Made by a program: the position numbers and the translations under genes. 64,000 nucleotides of DNA from Caldimonas brevitalea (GTDB lineage: Bacteria; Pseudomonadota; Gammaproteobacteria; Burkholderiales; Burkholderiaceae_C). This document shows positions 16,701 through 23,911 of the stretch, in pieces; position 1 is the first letter of the stretch; every line of letters begins with the position of its first letter. Under the pieces are notes generated by a model. It saw only the letters and a program-made list of their open reading frames with translations, did not search any database and was not told the DNA's origin. Location: the NCBI RefSeq assembly GCF_001017435.1, contig NZ_CP011371.1, positions 496,001 through 560,000 on the forward strand. The letters are read 5' to 3'.

Positions 16701-17081
16701 CCCGAAGAAGCGGCCACCTGTTCGGGCCATCGCCTGCTGGTGGTGGACGACAACGGCGATGCAGCGCTGAGCCTTGCCATGCTGTTGCGCTTGCAAGGGC
16801 ATGACGTGAGAGTCGCTCACGACGGGCCTTCTGCTTTGGCACTCGCCACCGCCTACCATCCCCACATGGTGTTCCTCGACATCGGCATGCCCGGCATGGA
16901 CGGGTACGAAGTCGCGCGCCGTCTGCGTCAGCAGCCGGGATTGGAGGGCATCGTGCTGGCGGCACTGACCGGCTGGGGTCAGCAGCAAGACCGGCGACGC
17001 ACCGCCGAAGCCGGATTCGATCACCACCTCGTGAAGCCGCCGGAGGCAGAGGCACTTGAGAGTCTGCTGAAGGCGCTGTAG
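13764..17081 (+). CDS. Soluble hybrid histidine kinase (GAF-PAS-GAF-PAS-PAS-HisKA-HATPase-REC)
   Basis: 1105 residues with no membrane segment. Order: GAF-like (about 25-165), PAS (about 185-310), GAF (about 320-465), PAS (about 480-600), PAS (about 605-735), HisKA with phospho-acceptor His748 in AHELRNPL, HATPase_c, and a C-terminal receiver with Asp1039 (VFLDIGMPGMDG) and Lys in the HLVKPP motif. The receiver's TGWGQQQDR loop is the form common in kinases that end in a receiver. No output domain is fused, so phosphate must pass to an unseen phosphotransfer or response regulator. It overlaps the MEDS gene by four bases. Confidence 0.93.
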   Translation: MSVERAEVAEGLSSDPSSIAREENRRLRRTMRDLVALSTLPAVWSGLGGKDIASSLSEVLLNTLSLDLVYVRLRERSRTGLVEVLRSRPSQDPRRAAAAKASLATLLDDSRDDPPQTIADPFGLGTLRVAVIRFGVGADHGALVACSRSADFPTERDRLLLGVGANQTAIVVQRRQAEDQVDEQREWLRVTLASIGDAVIATDIEGRVTFLNNVAEGLTGWTRDEAEGKPLEAVFRLVDESTRRPAESRVDKVRREGAVVGMATSAVLIARDDSERPVDDSAAPIRNSAGDIIGVVMVFRDATEQRRAEQHRNARLAITQALNQSSTVQEAAASVLQAVCESLAWDAGFFWFANDRTDRLECGAYWHRPGLPLAAFVSESCSRGFASGEGLPGRVWSTQQPVWISELAQDDNFPRHAVAAQDGLRCAFACPVVIGERTLGVVEFFMQRSREPDPDLLEMMATAAGSIGQFIERKSAEDELRRSEAELAEFFENATVGLHWVGPDGKVLRVNRAELEMLGYSKEEYVGHPVADFHADDDVICDILAKLNAGVRLTEYPARLRCKDGTVKHVLIDSSVLWKDGRFIHTRCFTRDITERTLAEAALADARARLEAALEAGAIATWTWDIPHNLLFADSKLSQLFNLPPTDGNGAVLGRYLQSVHPDDVPRIMAALDRAIATGEPYEADYRILQEDGSVRWVTARGRAECDAAGRAVRMPGVLVDITERKLLEEALRDADRRKDEFLATLAHELRNPLAPIRNSLEILKRPGVDAVSQQQSKAMMERQVHHLVRLVDDLMDVSRVMRGRIELRKEPVELASVIARAIETVQPLIETHRHCLELSLPHESLLVDADGVRLTQVLSNLLTNSAKYTEPNGHIRLSAAREGGLVALRVRDDGIGISAEMLPHIFELFVQVDHTSTKAQGGLGIGLTLAKNLVQMHGGSIEAHSAGLRRGSEFVVRLPLMVQQLPDAGADTLEGQAVPEEAATCSGHRLLVVDDNGDAALSLAMLLRLQGHDVRVAHDGPSALALATAYHPHMVFLDIGMPGMDGYEVARRLRQQPGLEGIVLAALTGWGQQQDRRRTAEAGFDHHLVKPPEAEALESLLKAL

Positions 17082-17428
17082 CGCTGGCTCTTGAACGGGG
17101 TTGGCGTGCTGCCGGGCACGCGTGACAAGAACGCCTGCGCCGGCTGCCCTGAGCGGAGCACTTCCGCCGCCGCGTTGAACGCCCCCACAAGCCCCAGGAC
17201 ACGAACTGCCCCACGGCCGGCCGGCGGCGGCCGTTGGTGGGCATGGACGAGGAGGTCAGCGAGCGGCTGGACGTCATGCCGTCGGAGTCGAACGACTCCA
17301 TTTCGATAGCCGGTTCGCAAGCGCCGACAAGCGGTGACTCACTTCTGCGAAAGACCTTTCTAATAGCGGCCTATCCCCCGCCTTGCGGGTCCACCGTCGA
17401 CGCAGCAACGAATGCAGAGAGGAACCCC
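17082..17428. other. 347 bp upstream of the chitinase gene
   Basis: No supported gene. An in-frame extension of the chitinase reaches 17234 but encodes no signal peptide, so this stretch should hold the chitinase promoter and leader. A GAGAGG ribosome binding site lies at about 17416-17421, before a TTG start. No recognisable operator was seen. Confidence 0.5.
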
Positions 17429-18544
17429 TTGAAGATCCACGCAAAACGTTGGATGGCCTGCCTCGCCGTCCTGGCGGCGCCCGTGCTCGGCCATGCCCAG
17501 TCCTGCACCGCCCAAACCTGGCAGCACGGTGCGACGTACCGCCTCGGCGACGTCGTGCGCCACAGCAACGGCAACTACTACAAGGTGGTCAATGTCGGTG
17601 CCAACGGCAGCGACTACACCGACCCGACGATCAGCACCTGGTACTGGCAGCCGACCACCTGCAGCAGCAACGGCGGCGGCGGCAGCACCGGGGGTGGCAG
17701 TGGCGGCACCTGCAACGCGGTGACCTGGCAGCAGGGCTCGACCTACCGCCTCGGCGACGTCGTGCGCTACACCAACGGCAACTACTACAAGGTGGTCAAC
17801 GTCGGCGCCAACGGCAGCGACTACACCGATCCGACGATCAGCACGTGGTACTGGCAGCCCACCTCCTGCGACGGCAGTGGCGGGGGCGATGGTGGCGGCG
17901 ATGGTGGCGGCAACCCAGGTGGTGGCGGCTCGTTCATCGTCAGCGAGGCCCAGTTCAACTCGATGTTCCCCGGCCGCAACCCGTTCTACACCTACAGTGG
18001 CCTGGTCAACGCGCTGTCGGCCTACCCGGCGTTCGCCAACACCGGCAACGACACGCAGCGCAAGCAGGAAGCCGCGGCCTTCCTCGCGAACATTGCGCAC
18101 GAGTCCGATCGGCTGCGCGCGACCCGCGAGTACAACCAGGCCAACTGGCCGCATTACTGCAGCACCGACTGGGGCAACACCTGCGCGCCCGGCCAGCAGT
18201 ACTACGGTCGCGGCCCGATCCAGCTGAGCTGGAACTACAACTACAAGGCCGCCGGCGACGCGCTCGGCATCAACCTGTGGGCCAACCCGGACCTCGTCGC
18301 CACCGACGCGACGATCGCGTGGAAGACCGCGATCTGGTACTGGATGACGGGCACCGGCTCGGCCGGCATGACACCTCATGCCGCGATCGTCAACGGCCAC
18401 GGCTTCGGCATGACCATCCGCGCGATCAACGGCGCCCTTGAATGCAACGGCGGGCGGCCCGACCAGGTGCAGACGCGCATCAACTTCTACAACAGCTTCA
18501 CGCAGATCATTGGTGTGTCGCCCGGCGGCAATCTCGGCTGCTGA
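17429..18544 (+). CDS. Secreted GH19 chitinase with two chitin-binding modules
   Basis: 371 residues that should hydrolyse chitin outside the cell. I place the start at TTG 17429 because the signal peptide (residues 1-24, ending GHAQ) begins there and GAGAGG precedes it. Two 49-residue carbohydrate-binding modules of the chitin-binding type 3/CBM5-12 kind follow, each ending in WYWQPT(T/S)C, then Gly/Ser linkers and a GH19 catalytic domain. The catalytic glutamates are Glu225 (AHESD) and Glu234 (TREYNQ), nine apart as in Streptomyces ChiC. The family signature YYGRGPIQLSWNYNY is intact. It is monocistronic and closed by a strong terminator. Confidence 0.95.
   Translation: MKIHAKRWMACLAVLAAPVLGHAQSCTAQTWQHGATYRLGDVVRHSNGNYYKVVNVGANGSDYTDPTISTWYWQPTTCSSNGGGGSTGGGSGGTCNAVTWQQGSTYRLGDVVRYTNGNYYKVVNVGANGSDYTDPTISTWYWQPTSCDGSGGGDGGGDGGGNPGGGGSFIVSEAQFNSMFPGRNPFYTYSGLVNALSAYPAFANTGNDTQRKQEAAAFLANIAHESDRLRATREYNQANWPHYCSTDWGNTCAPGQQYYGRGPIQLSWNYNYKAAGDALGINLWANPDLVATDATIAWKTAIWYWMTGTGSAGMTPHAAIVNGHGFGMTIRAINGALECNGGRPDQVQTRINFYNSFTQIIGVSPGGNLGC
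17516..17869 (+). repeat. Tandem duplicated CBM-coding repeat in the chitinase
   Basis: Two 147-bp units at 17516-17662 and 17723-17869, separated by a Gly/Ser-linker coding spacer, encode near-identical binding modules. Most differences are third-position changes. The match runs without gaps over the whole unit, pointing to a recent duplication or to gene conversion that keeps the modules alike. Confidence 0.85.
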
Positions 18545-18561
18545 AGATCCCTGTACGTGAC

Positions 18562-18597
18562 AAGCCCCGCCTCTTCGGAGGCGGGGCTTTTCTTTTT
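18562..18597 (+). terminator. Rho-independent terminator of the chitinase gene
   Basis: A 12-bp stem (AAGCCCCGCCTC / GAGGCGGGGCTT) with a TTCG tetraloop followed by TTCTTTTT, 17 bases after the stop codon. The stem, loop and T-tract are all ideal. Confidence 0.95.
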
Positions 18598-18794
18598 GCT
18601 GACCGACTAGACAGCTGTCAGTACCCAGCCGTTTCACCTTGAAGCCGTGTTGAGGTGTCGCAAGGTGCCCGTGGGCCTCTCGAATACAAGGAGCGCCGGC
18701 CTCATGGCGCCTTGGGCGGTCTGCTTCCGCGGCAGTTCCGGCGCACGACCACATCCGCCCCCAACGCCAGTTGTGGAAGGTTTGCTGGACGGGG

Positions 18795-19200
18795 CCGCAT
18801 TGACCACCAGACTGAACGCTGGTGAGGGCTGCCGGCGGGTGAGGTCGTACAGGCGATAGCCCGCGGACAGCGGGCACCGGTCCTCCAGCACGCGCACCAA
18901 GCTTCTATCCGACAGATGGGGGGGCCAGTTCATCCTCGGGCAGCAGCGTGATGCCTACCCGGGCCAGCGCCGCGTCGACCTGCGACGGCACGGTGTTGAA
19001 GATCAGCAGACCGTCGACCCCAGGTTCACCTGCGTGCCGCGCGCGCAGTTCCACACATAGACGCCACCCGAGCTCTGCATGCGCTGGTTGATGCAGCGGT
19101 GTCCGGTCGCGGCCCGTCACGCGCCGGGAACGCTGCGGGTGCGACTTCCGGATAGAACCGAGGACGTGGCGCCGCTGCCACGCGGCGGGGGAAAAAACGG
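18795..19200 (-). pseudogene. LysR-type regulator, effector-domain remnant with frameshifts
   Basis: Pieces of a LysR substrate-binding domain can be read in different frames: INQRMQSSGGVYVW, then GVDGLLIFNT...LPEDELAP, then LVRVLEDRCPLSAGYRLY and RRQPSPAFSLVV at the C-terminal end. The last switch falls in a run of seven C near 18921-18927; removing one C restores the expected APHLSD reading. A missing G after TGTGTGG accounts for an earlier switch. The N-terminal helix-turn-helix region is absent. This is a decayed gene, not a working regulator. Confidence 0.75.
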
Positions 19201-19656
19201 GCCGTCATGAGCGGGGCGATGACGGAGTGGAAAAGCAAGCAAATCAGTGCTGACTGGGCGAGGATCGACCAGAAAAGCTAGGCGACGCTGAATCCGCTTC
19301 GAATGCAGCGGCCATCACCCTGAATGAAATTGGCCAGACCCGACAGAAGGGCGGCGTTTCATCTCAGCAAAAAATGGAAAAACTTCACACGTACTCGGTG
19401 GCGCTGCTGCTATCTTCCCGGCGGCTGATATCTCGCGGCGCGGCTCGCACGCTCGTTTGGCGCTTCGGCTTGTTCCTGACAAGCACGCCTTGACGGTATG
19501 CCGAGCCGTCGAATCGAGAGACGGCAGTCGTCGGCATCCAACCGTCATCGAGGCTCCTGGCATCGGCAGGAGGTTCTTCAATGTGCGGCTGCACAAGTTC
19601 AACAAGACCGACCGGGTGATGCCCAGAGAAAACCAAGAACGAAGGAGAGATTTGAG
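19201..19656. other. 456 bp without a supported gene
   Basis: Between the LysR remnant and the next membrane-protein gene. Several short open readings occur on both strands, none with a recognisable motif. GGAGAG at about 19644-19649 serves the downstream gene. Composition suggests decayed or leader DNA. Confidence 0.45.
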
Positions 19657-20499
19657 ATGAGACGCCTATTCGAAAACCTCAGCATCGCGCTCTGCGGGCT
19701 GGTGACCTCACTCCTGGTGGCAGTGGCGGATGTCGCGATTGCCCGCATGACCAGCATCGACATCTTCACTTTCTTTGTGTGGCTCGTGGTCCCGGTCGGA
19801 GCCTTGATGACCGGCCTTGTCGCTGCGTCGGGCTATTACTTCGGCGCCCTCTATTTCCATAAGAGACCCACTTTGGCCTTGCTGCTCCAGATGGTGGTCA
19901 TCGCCGGCGTCACGCAATGGCTCATCTACTGGCTAGGCTATGCCACCTCGGTGCTCGACGACGGTCGCAAGATTGCCGATCTCGTTTCTTTTCGCGATTA
20001 CCTGGATGTGATCCTGACCAAGGCCCACTATCGGGTGGGGCATGCGCAAGCGGATACGGGTGAGGTCGGCACTTTCGGCTACTGGATCGCCGCTCTCCAG
20101 TTCGCAGGTTTTCTCGTGGGCGGGTTCTTCATCTATGCATTCCTGCGCAACAAACCTGTCTGCGCGCCCTGCGACAAGTACCTGCGGCGTCTGGCGAAAA
20201 GAACCAAGAAGTTCGCCGACGCAGAGGCCGCCAATGGCTACTACGAGCGCCTGTTCACGCTGCCTGTCGAGGGGCCGGACTTTGCCGCTCTCATACGCTC
20301 TGATGCCACCCTCCCCAAGGCCACAAAGGGCGCCGTTCACATCGACACGTCGTTGCTGGGTTGCCCTCAATGTAAGAGGCAGACGATCGAGGAAAAGGTG
20401 AAGGCCCACAACGGCGGCGAGTGGAAGGATGCGCCGCATCTCAGACGTCTGGTGAACCTCTCGGACACCGTGGATCTGTTGCCGGTATTCCGAAGCTAG
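19657..20499 (+). CDS. Four-helix membrane protein with a C-terminal Cys-pair domain
   Basis: 280 residues from the ATG at 19657 (GGAGAG 8 bases upstream). Predicted membrane helices lie at about 8-30, 38-66, 70-95 and 145-170. The cytoplasmic C-terminal part carries two CxxC pairs, CAPC (about 173-176) and CPQC (about 241-244), which could bind zinc or form a redox pair. Between them is a Lys/Arg-rich helix (KYLRRLAKRTKKFADAEA). No transporter or enzyme family is recognised. It stands alone, surrounded by decayed sequence. Confidence 0.75.
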   Translation: MRRLFENLSIALCGLVTSLLVAVADVAIARMTSIDIFTFFVWLVVPVGALMTGLVAASGYYFGALYFHKRPTLALLLQMVVIAGVTQWLIYWLGYATSVLDDGRKIADLVSFRDYLDVILTKAHYRVGHAQADTGEVGTFGYWIAALQFAGFLVGGFFIYAFLRNKPVCAPCDKYLRRLAKRTKKFADAEAANGYYERLFTLPVEGPDFAALIRSDATLPKATKGAVHIDTSLLGCPQCKRQTIEEKVKAHNGGEWKDAPHLRRLVNLSDTVDLLPVFRS

Positions 20500-20789
20500 C
20501 CTTGGCAGCGAGTAGGCCCCGCTTGGTGGGCCGCGGCGACGCGGCATACGCTGAGGGCAAGCACCTCATCGAGCGGAACAGAGTACGACTGGGGCGACCA
20601 GAAACGCGCTGGACTCGGTGTCGGTGAACCGTCCAATGCCTTCAAAGTCGGACGACGTGGTCGACCGGAGTTCAACTCCGTGAGCCAGCAGTTGCGCCAA
20701 AATGGAGAAGCGCATACACCCGGAATCGTCCCAAGGCCCATGTTTGCGGACCGGGACGCCCGCTCTGTTCTGCCATTCAAGGAAAAGAC

Positions 20790-21188
20790 ATGCTGAACCA
20801 CGTCATGGTTGGGACGAACGACATCGAGCGCGCAAAGCGGTTCTACGATGCCGTTCTCCAAGTGCTTGGCGCCGGCGAGCCGTTTCGCAACATTGCAGCG
20901 TCTGGACACGTTCGGCTGTTCTATCGCCACAATGGAAGCACGTTCTGCGTCAGTCAACCGATCAATAATGAGCCGGCGACATGCGCCAACGGGAGCACTG
21001 TCGGATTCAAATGTGCATCGCCCGAGGTCGTACGTGCGTTCCACGACGCTGCCGTGGCACACGGCGGCACCTCTATTGAGGACCCGCCCGGTATGCGTGA
21101 AACCTCTTTGGGGCCCGGCTACTATCTCGCGTACGTCCGAGACCCCGATGGAAACAAGCTCTGCGCCATTCATCGCGCGGGTGCTTAG
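20790..21188 (+). CDS. VOC (glyoxalase/bleomycin-resistance) family protein
   Basis: 132 residues with a single VOC fold: MLNHVMVGTNDIERAKRFYD at the start and a C-terminal AYVRDPDGNKLCAIHR motif. Metal ligands His4 and the C-terminal acidic residue are in the expected region. It probably acts as a small metal-dependent enzyme or ligand-binding protein on an unknown substrate; lactoylglutathione lyase activity should not be assumed because such proteins are diverse. No operon partner is adjacent; the LysR gene after it runs in the opposite direction. The 290 bp upstream hold no gene that I can recognise. Confidence 0.88.
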   Translation: MLNHVMVGTNDIERAKRFYDAVLQVLGAGEPFRNIAASGHVRLFYRHNGSTFCVSQPINNEPATCANGSTVGFKCASPEVVRAFHDAAVAHGGTSIEDPPGMRETSLGPGYYLAYVRDPDGNKLCAIHRAGA

Positions 21189-21333
21189 GGTCATGCTGCA
21201 GCCGGCACTCCCGCCCAACGGAACATGACCAGCGGCGCAACGGCACGAACGCATACCGAGTTTCGGGCGCTACACGGGGTGAGCGTGTGGTCAAGCAGGC
21301 AGGAGCGCATGTGCCGCTTCGTTGCGCTCGTCG

Positions 21334-22224
21334 TCAAGAGCCAGCGAACGCTTCTACAAGGAAATCGAGAAAAACGCGGATCTTTGGAGCGAGGTGCTGG
21401 CGAGACGGATAGACGGCGTAGAGCGTGGTTTCCACCGCGGCCCAGTCATCCAGTGCGGATTGCAGCCGTCCTTGCCGCAAGTCGGTTTCGACGTAGGGGA
21501 AGGGGATCAAGCTCAGCCCGAAGCCTTCGCGCAGCGCGTCGCGCACCGCAAGGCTCGATGTGACCGAGTAGCGGGCGTCGATGACCACCCGTTCGGCACG
21601 CCCGTCCTTGCGGAACTCCCATTGGTCCGCATGTCCTGAGAGCGTGAACCGAATGCAGTTGTGGGTCCGCAAGTCGGAAGGCGTCAGCGGCCTTCCGTGT
21701 GTTTCAAAGTAGGACGGTGCCGCACAGAGCACATGCGGCATGACGGCCAGCTTTCTGGCGATCATGCTCGAGTCCTCCAGGTTGTCCTGGCCGCGGATGG
21801 CCAGGTCGAACCCCTCGCGAATCAGGTCCACTCGCCTGTCGTCGAGATGGAGATCCAAGGTCAGCTCGGGGTAGCGCGACAAGAAGCGCGGAATCTGCGT
21901 CGAGAGCCTGGTGAGCGTGACGGTCGTGGGCGCACTGACACGCAAGGTTCCGCTCGGGCTCGTTCTGATCGGGCCCAATGCTTGGTCTGCCTCGGCCAGC
22001 GTGTCCAGGGCGCGCGCCACGTGCTCCAGATAAATCGTTCCCTCTTCGGTCAAGGCCATTCGACGTGTCGTCCGGTGGATCAACCGCGCGCCGACGTGCG
22101 CCTCCAACTCCGCAATGTTCTTGCTGACGGCGGCGGGCGACAGGCCGAGTCGCCGTCCGGCTTCGGCAAAGCTCTTCAGCTGAGCGACATGGCGAAACAC
22201 CTGGAGGGCGGTATAGCGATCCAT
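21334..22224 (-). CDS. LysR-type transcriptional regulator
   Basis: 296 residues. The winged helix-turn-helix occupies about 1-60 (FAEAGRRLGLSPAAVSKNIAELE), followed by the linker helix and a type-2 periplasmic-binding-protein-like effector domain with LAIRGQDNLEDSSMIARKL. It belongs to the large DsdC/AaeR/PecT-like LysR group. It is divergent from the nitroreductase-EamA pair, with 104 bp between start codons, which is the standard arrangement for a LysR regulator and its targets. AT-rich, TATAA-like sequence sits in that gap. The effector is unknown. Confidence 0.93.
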   Translation of the reverse strand: MDRYTALQVFRHVAQLKSFAEAGRRLGLSPAAVSKNIAELEAHVGARLIHRTTRRMALTEEGTIYLEHVARALDTLAEADQALGPIRTSPSGTLRVSAPTTVTLTRLSTQIPRFLSRYPELTLDLHLDDRRVDLIREGFDLAIRGQDNLEDSSMIARKLAVMPHVLCAAPSYFETHGRPLTPSDLRTHNCIRFTLSGHADQWEFRKDGRAERVVIDARYSVTSSLAVRDALREGFGLSLIPFPYVETDLRQGRLQSALDDWAAVETTLYAVYPSRQHLAPKIRVFLDFLVEAFAGS

Positions 22225-22328
22225 CGCACTATTCTCTCGCAGTGAACTATTTCTTTCGCAACCTGCGAGTTATCAACTCCGGATAAATTTTCTAGGCTAC
22301 GCGGACGTCTTCAAACTCTGCGAGCCAC

Positions 22329-22943
22329 ATGAACCATCCCACCCTTGCGCTGATTGAACGGCGCGTGTCAGTCCATCAGTTCGACGCAGGCCATGCGTTG
22401 ACGGACGCCGAAATCGAGACACTGGTGCGCCTCGCCACGCGTGCGCCGACGGCCTACAACCTTCAGAACTGGCGCTTCATTGCGGTACGGGCACCCGAGG
22501 CGAAGACGCGGTTGCGGCGCCTTGCGTATGGCCAGGCGAAGGTGTCCCAAGCCGCTGTCACCTTCATCATGTGCGGCGTCCTTCCTGATCACGCGGACAT
22601 CCCGGGGCGACTGTCCGCTTTTATTGAAGCCGGCTTCATGCCGGCGGCGACGGCCTCGGGCTGGCAGGAAGGGGCTCGCGCGCAGTATGCCGATCCCCGG
22701 ACGGCGCGCGACGAAGCCGTGCGATCGGCCACGCTCGCCGCCGCGACGCTGATCTTCGCTGCCGAAGCGATGGGCTGGGCTTCCGGCCCGATGAGTGGCT
22801 TCGATGCCCAAGGTGTGGCGCGCGAGTTCGGACTGGGGCGCAACCAGGTGCCGGTCATGCTTGTCGCGGTCGGCCGCCCGGGCCCTGGCAACTGGCCGCA
22901 GAAGCCCCGGCGACCGCTCGCAGAGGTGCTGGAATTCGCATGA
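22329..22943 (+). CDS. Nitroreductase-family flavoprotein
   Basis: 204 residues with an FMN-dependent nitroreductase fold: RRVSVHQFDAGHALTDAEIETLV (the Arg of the first motif binds FMN phosphate), then APTAYNLQNWRFIAVR, and the C-terminal GLGRNQVPVMLVAVGRP. It should reduce quinones or nitro compounds with NAD(P)H. The gene starts at 22329, 104 bp from the divergent LysR start, and its stop overlaps the start of the EamA transporter (ATGA). The pair suggests detoxify-and-export or a small redox substrate under LysR control. Confidence 0.9.
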   Translation: MNHPTLALIERRVSVHQFDAGHALTDAEIETLVRLATRAPTAYNLQNWRFIAVRAPEAKTRLRRLAYGQAKVSQAAVTFIMCGVLPDHADIPGRLSAFIEAGFMPAATASGWQEGARAQYADPRTARDEAVRSATLAAATLIFAAEAMGWASGPMSGFDAQGVAREFGLGRNQVPVMLVAVGRPGPGNWPQKPRRPLAEVLEFA

Positions 22944-23779
22944 AAACGAGTACTTCCGACCTGCTCGTGACCGCTGTCGCACCGATCATTTGGGGCAGCA
23001 CCTATATCGTCACCACCGACTTCTTGCCGGGTTTCCCGCCCATGGCTGTTGCCATGCTTCGTGCACTGCCGGCAGGGCTGCTCTTGCTCTTGATCGTGCG
23101 ACAACTGCCGGCGGGCATCTGGTGGCTGCGCACTTTCACGCTCGGCGCGCTGAACGTCTCGATCTTCCTGAGCATGCTGTTCATTTCGGCCTACCGGCTT
23201 CCCGGCGGGGTTGCCGCGACGGTGGCAGCCGTACAGCCGCTTCTGGTGGTTTTCTTGGCCTACTTCGTCCTTGCGAGCCCGGTCCGGGGTGCCGCCGTTG
23301 TGGCCGCTCTGTTGGGAGCCGCAGGTGTGGCGCTGCTCGTACTGACCGCCGGGGCACGGCTTGATCCGGTCGGCATCGTCGCAGGGCTTGCGGCCGCTGG
23401 CTCGATGGCCTGCGGCACCGTGCTGAGCCGCAAGTGGCAGCCGCCAGTGTCCTTGCTCACCTTCACTGCGTGGCAACTGACCGCTGGCGGGCTTCTTCTG
23501 GTTCCGGTGGTCTACATTCTCGAGCCCGCGATGCCCGTCCCGACCATCAGCCACCTGCTGGCACTGGCATGGCTCGGCCTGGTGGGAATGGCGCTGACCT
23601 ATGTCCTGTGGTTGCGCGGCGTCGTCCGCCTGGACCCATCGGTGGTCTCGCCCCTGCTCTTGCTCAGCCCCGTAACGGCGGTGCTACTGGGCTGGTGGTT
23701 CCTGGACCAGACCCTCACCGGGCTGCAAATCGCCGGCGGCCTGCTCGTCGTGGGCAGCATCTGGCTCGGGCAACGATGA
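22940..23779 (+). CDS. EamA/DMT-family exporter
   Basis: 279 residues with ten predicted membrane helices in two EamA repeats. The first has the WGSTYIVTTDFLPGFPP motif and the second the TYVLWLRGVVRLDPSVVSPL motif. Proteins of this kind export amino acids or other metabolites. Translation is coupled to the nitroreductase through a 4-bp overlap, so the two are likely one functional unit regulated by the divergent LysR protein. Substrate cannot be predicted. Confidence 0.92.
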   Translation: MKTSTSDLLVTAVAPIIWGSTYIVTTDFLPGFPPMAVAMLRALPAGLLLLLIVRQLPAGIWWLRTFTLGALNVSIFLSMLFISAYRLPGGVAATVAAVQPLLVVFLAYFVLASPVRGAAVVAALLGAAGVALLVLTAGARLDPVGIVAGLAAAGSMACGTVLSRKWQPPVSLLTFTAWQLTAGGLLLVPVVYILEPAMPVPTISHLLALAWLGLVGMALTYVLWLRGVVRLDPSVVSPLLLLSPVTAVLLGWWFLDQTLTGLQIAGGLLVVGSIWLGQR

Positions 23780-23911
23780 CACCGAGGGTTGGGGCGCCAG
23801 CCCAAGGCACGAGGGGGGCGATTCGGCCTTCCACAGCGTCCGTTCGCCGGGACCGCAGGCCCCGTTTCTATGCGGCCAAGAAGTCCTGGTAAGGTTCCGT
23901 ACGGAAGACGA

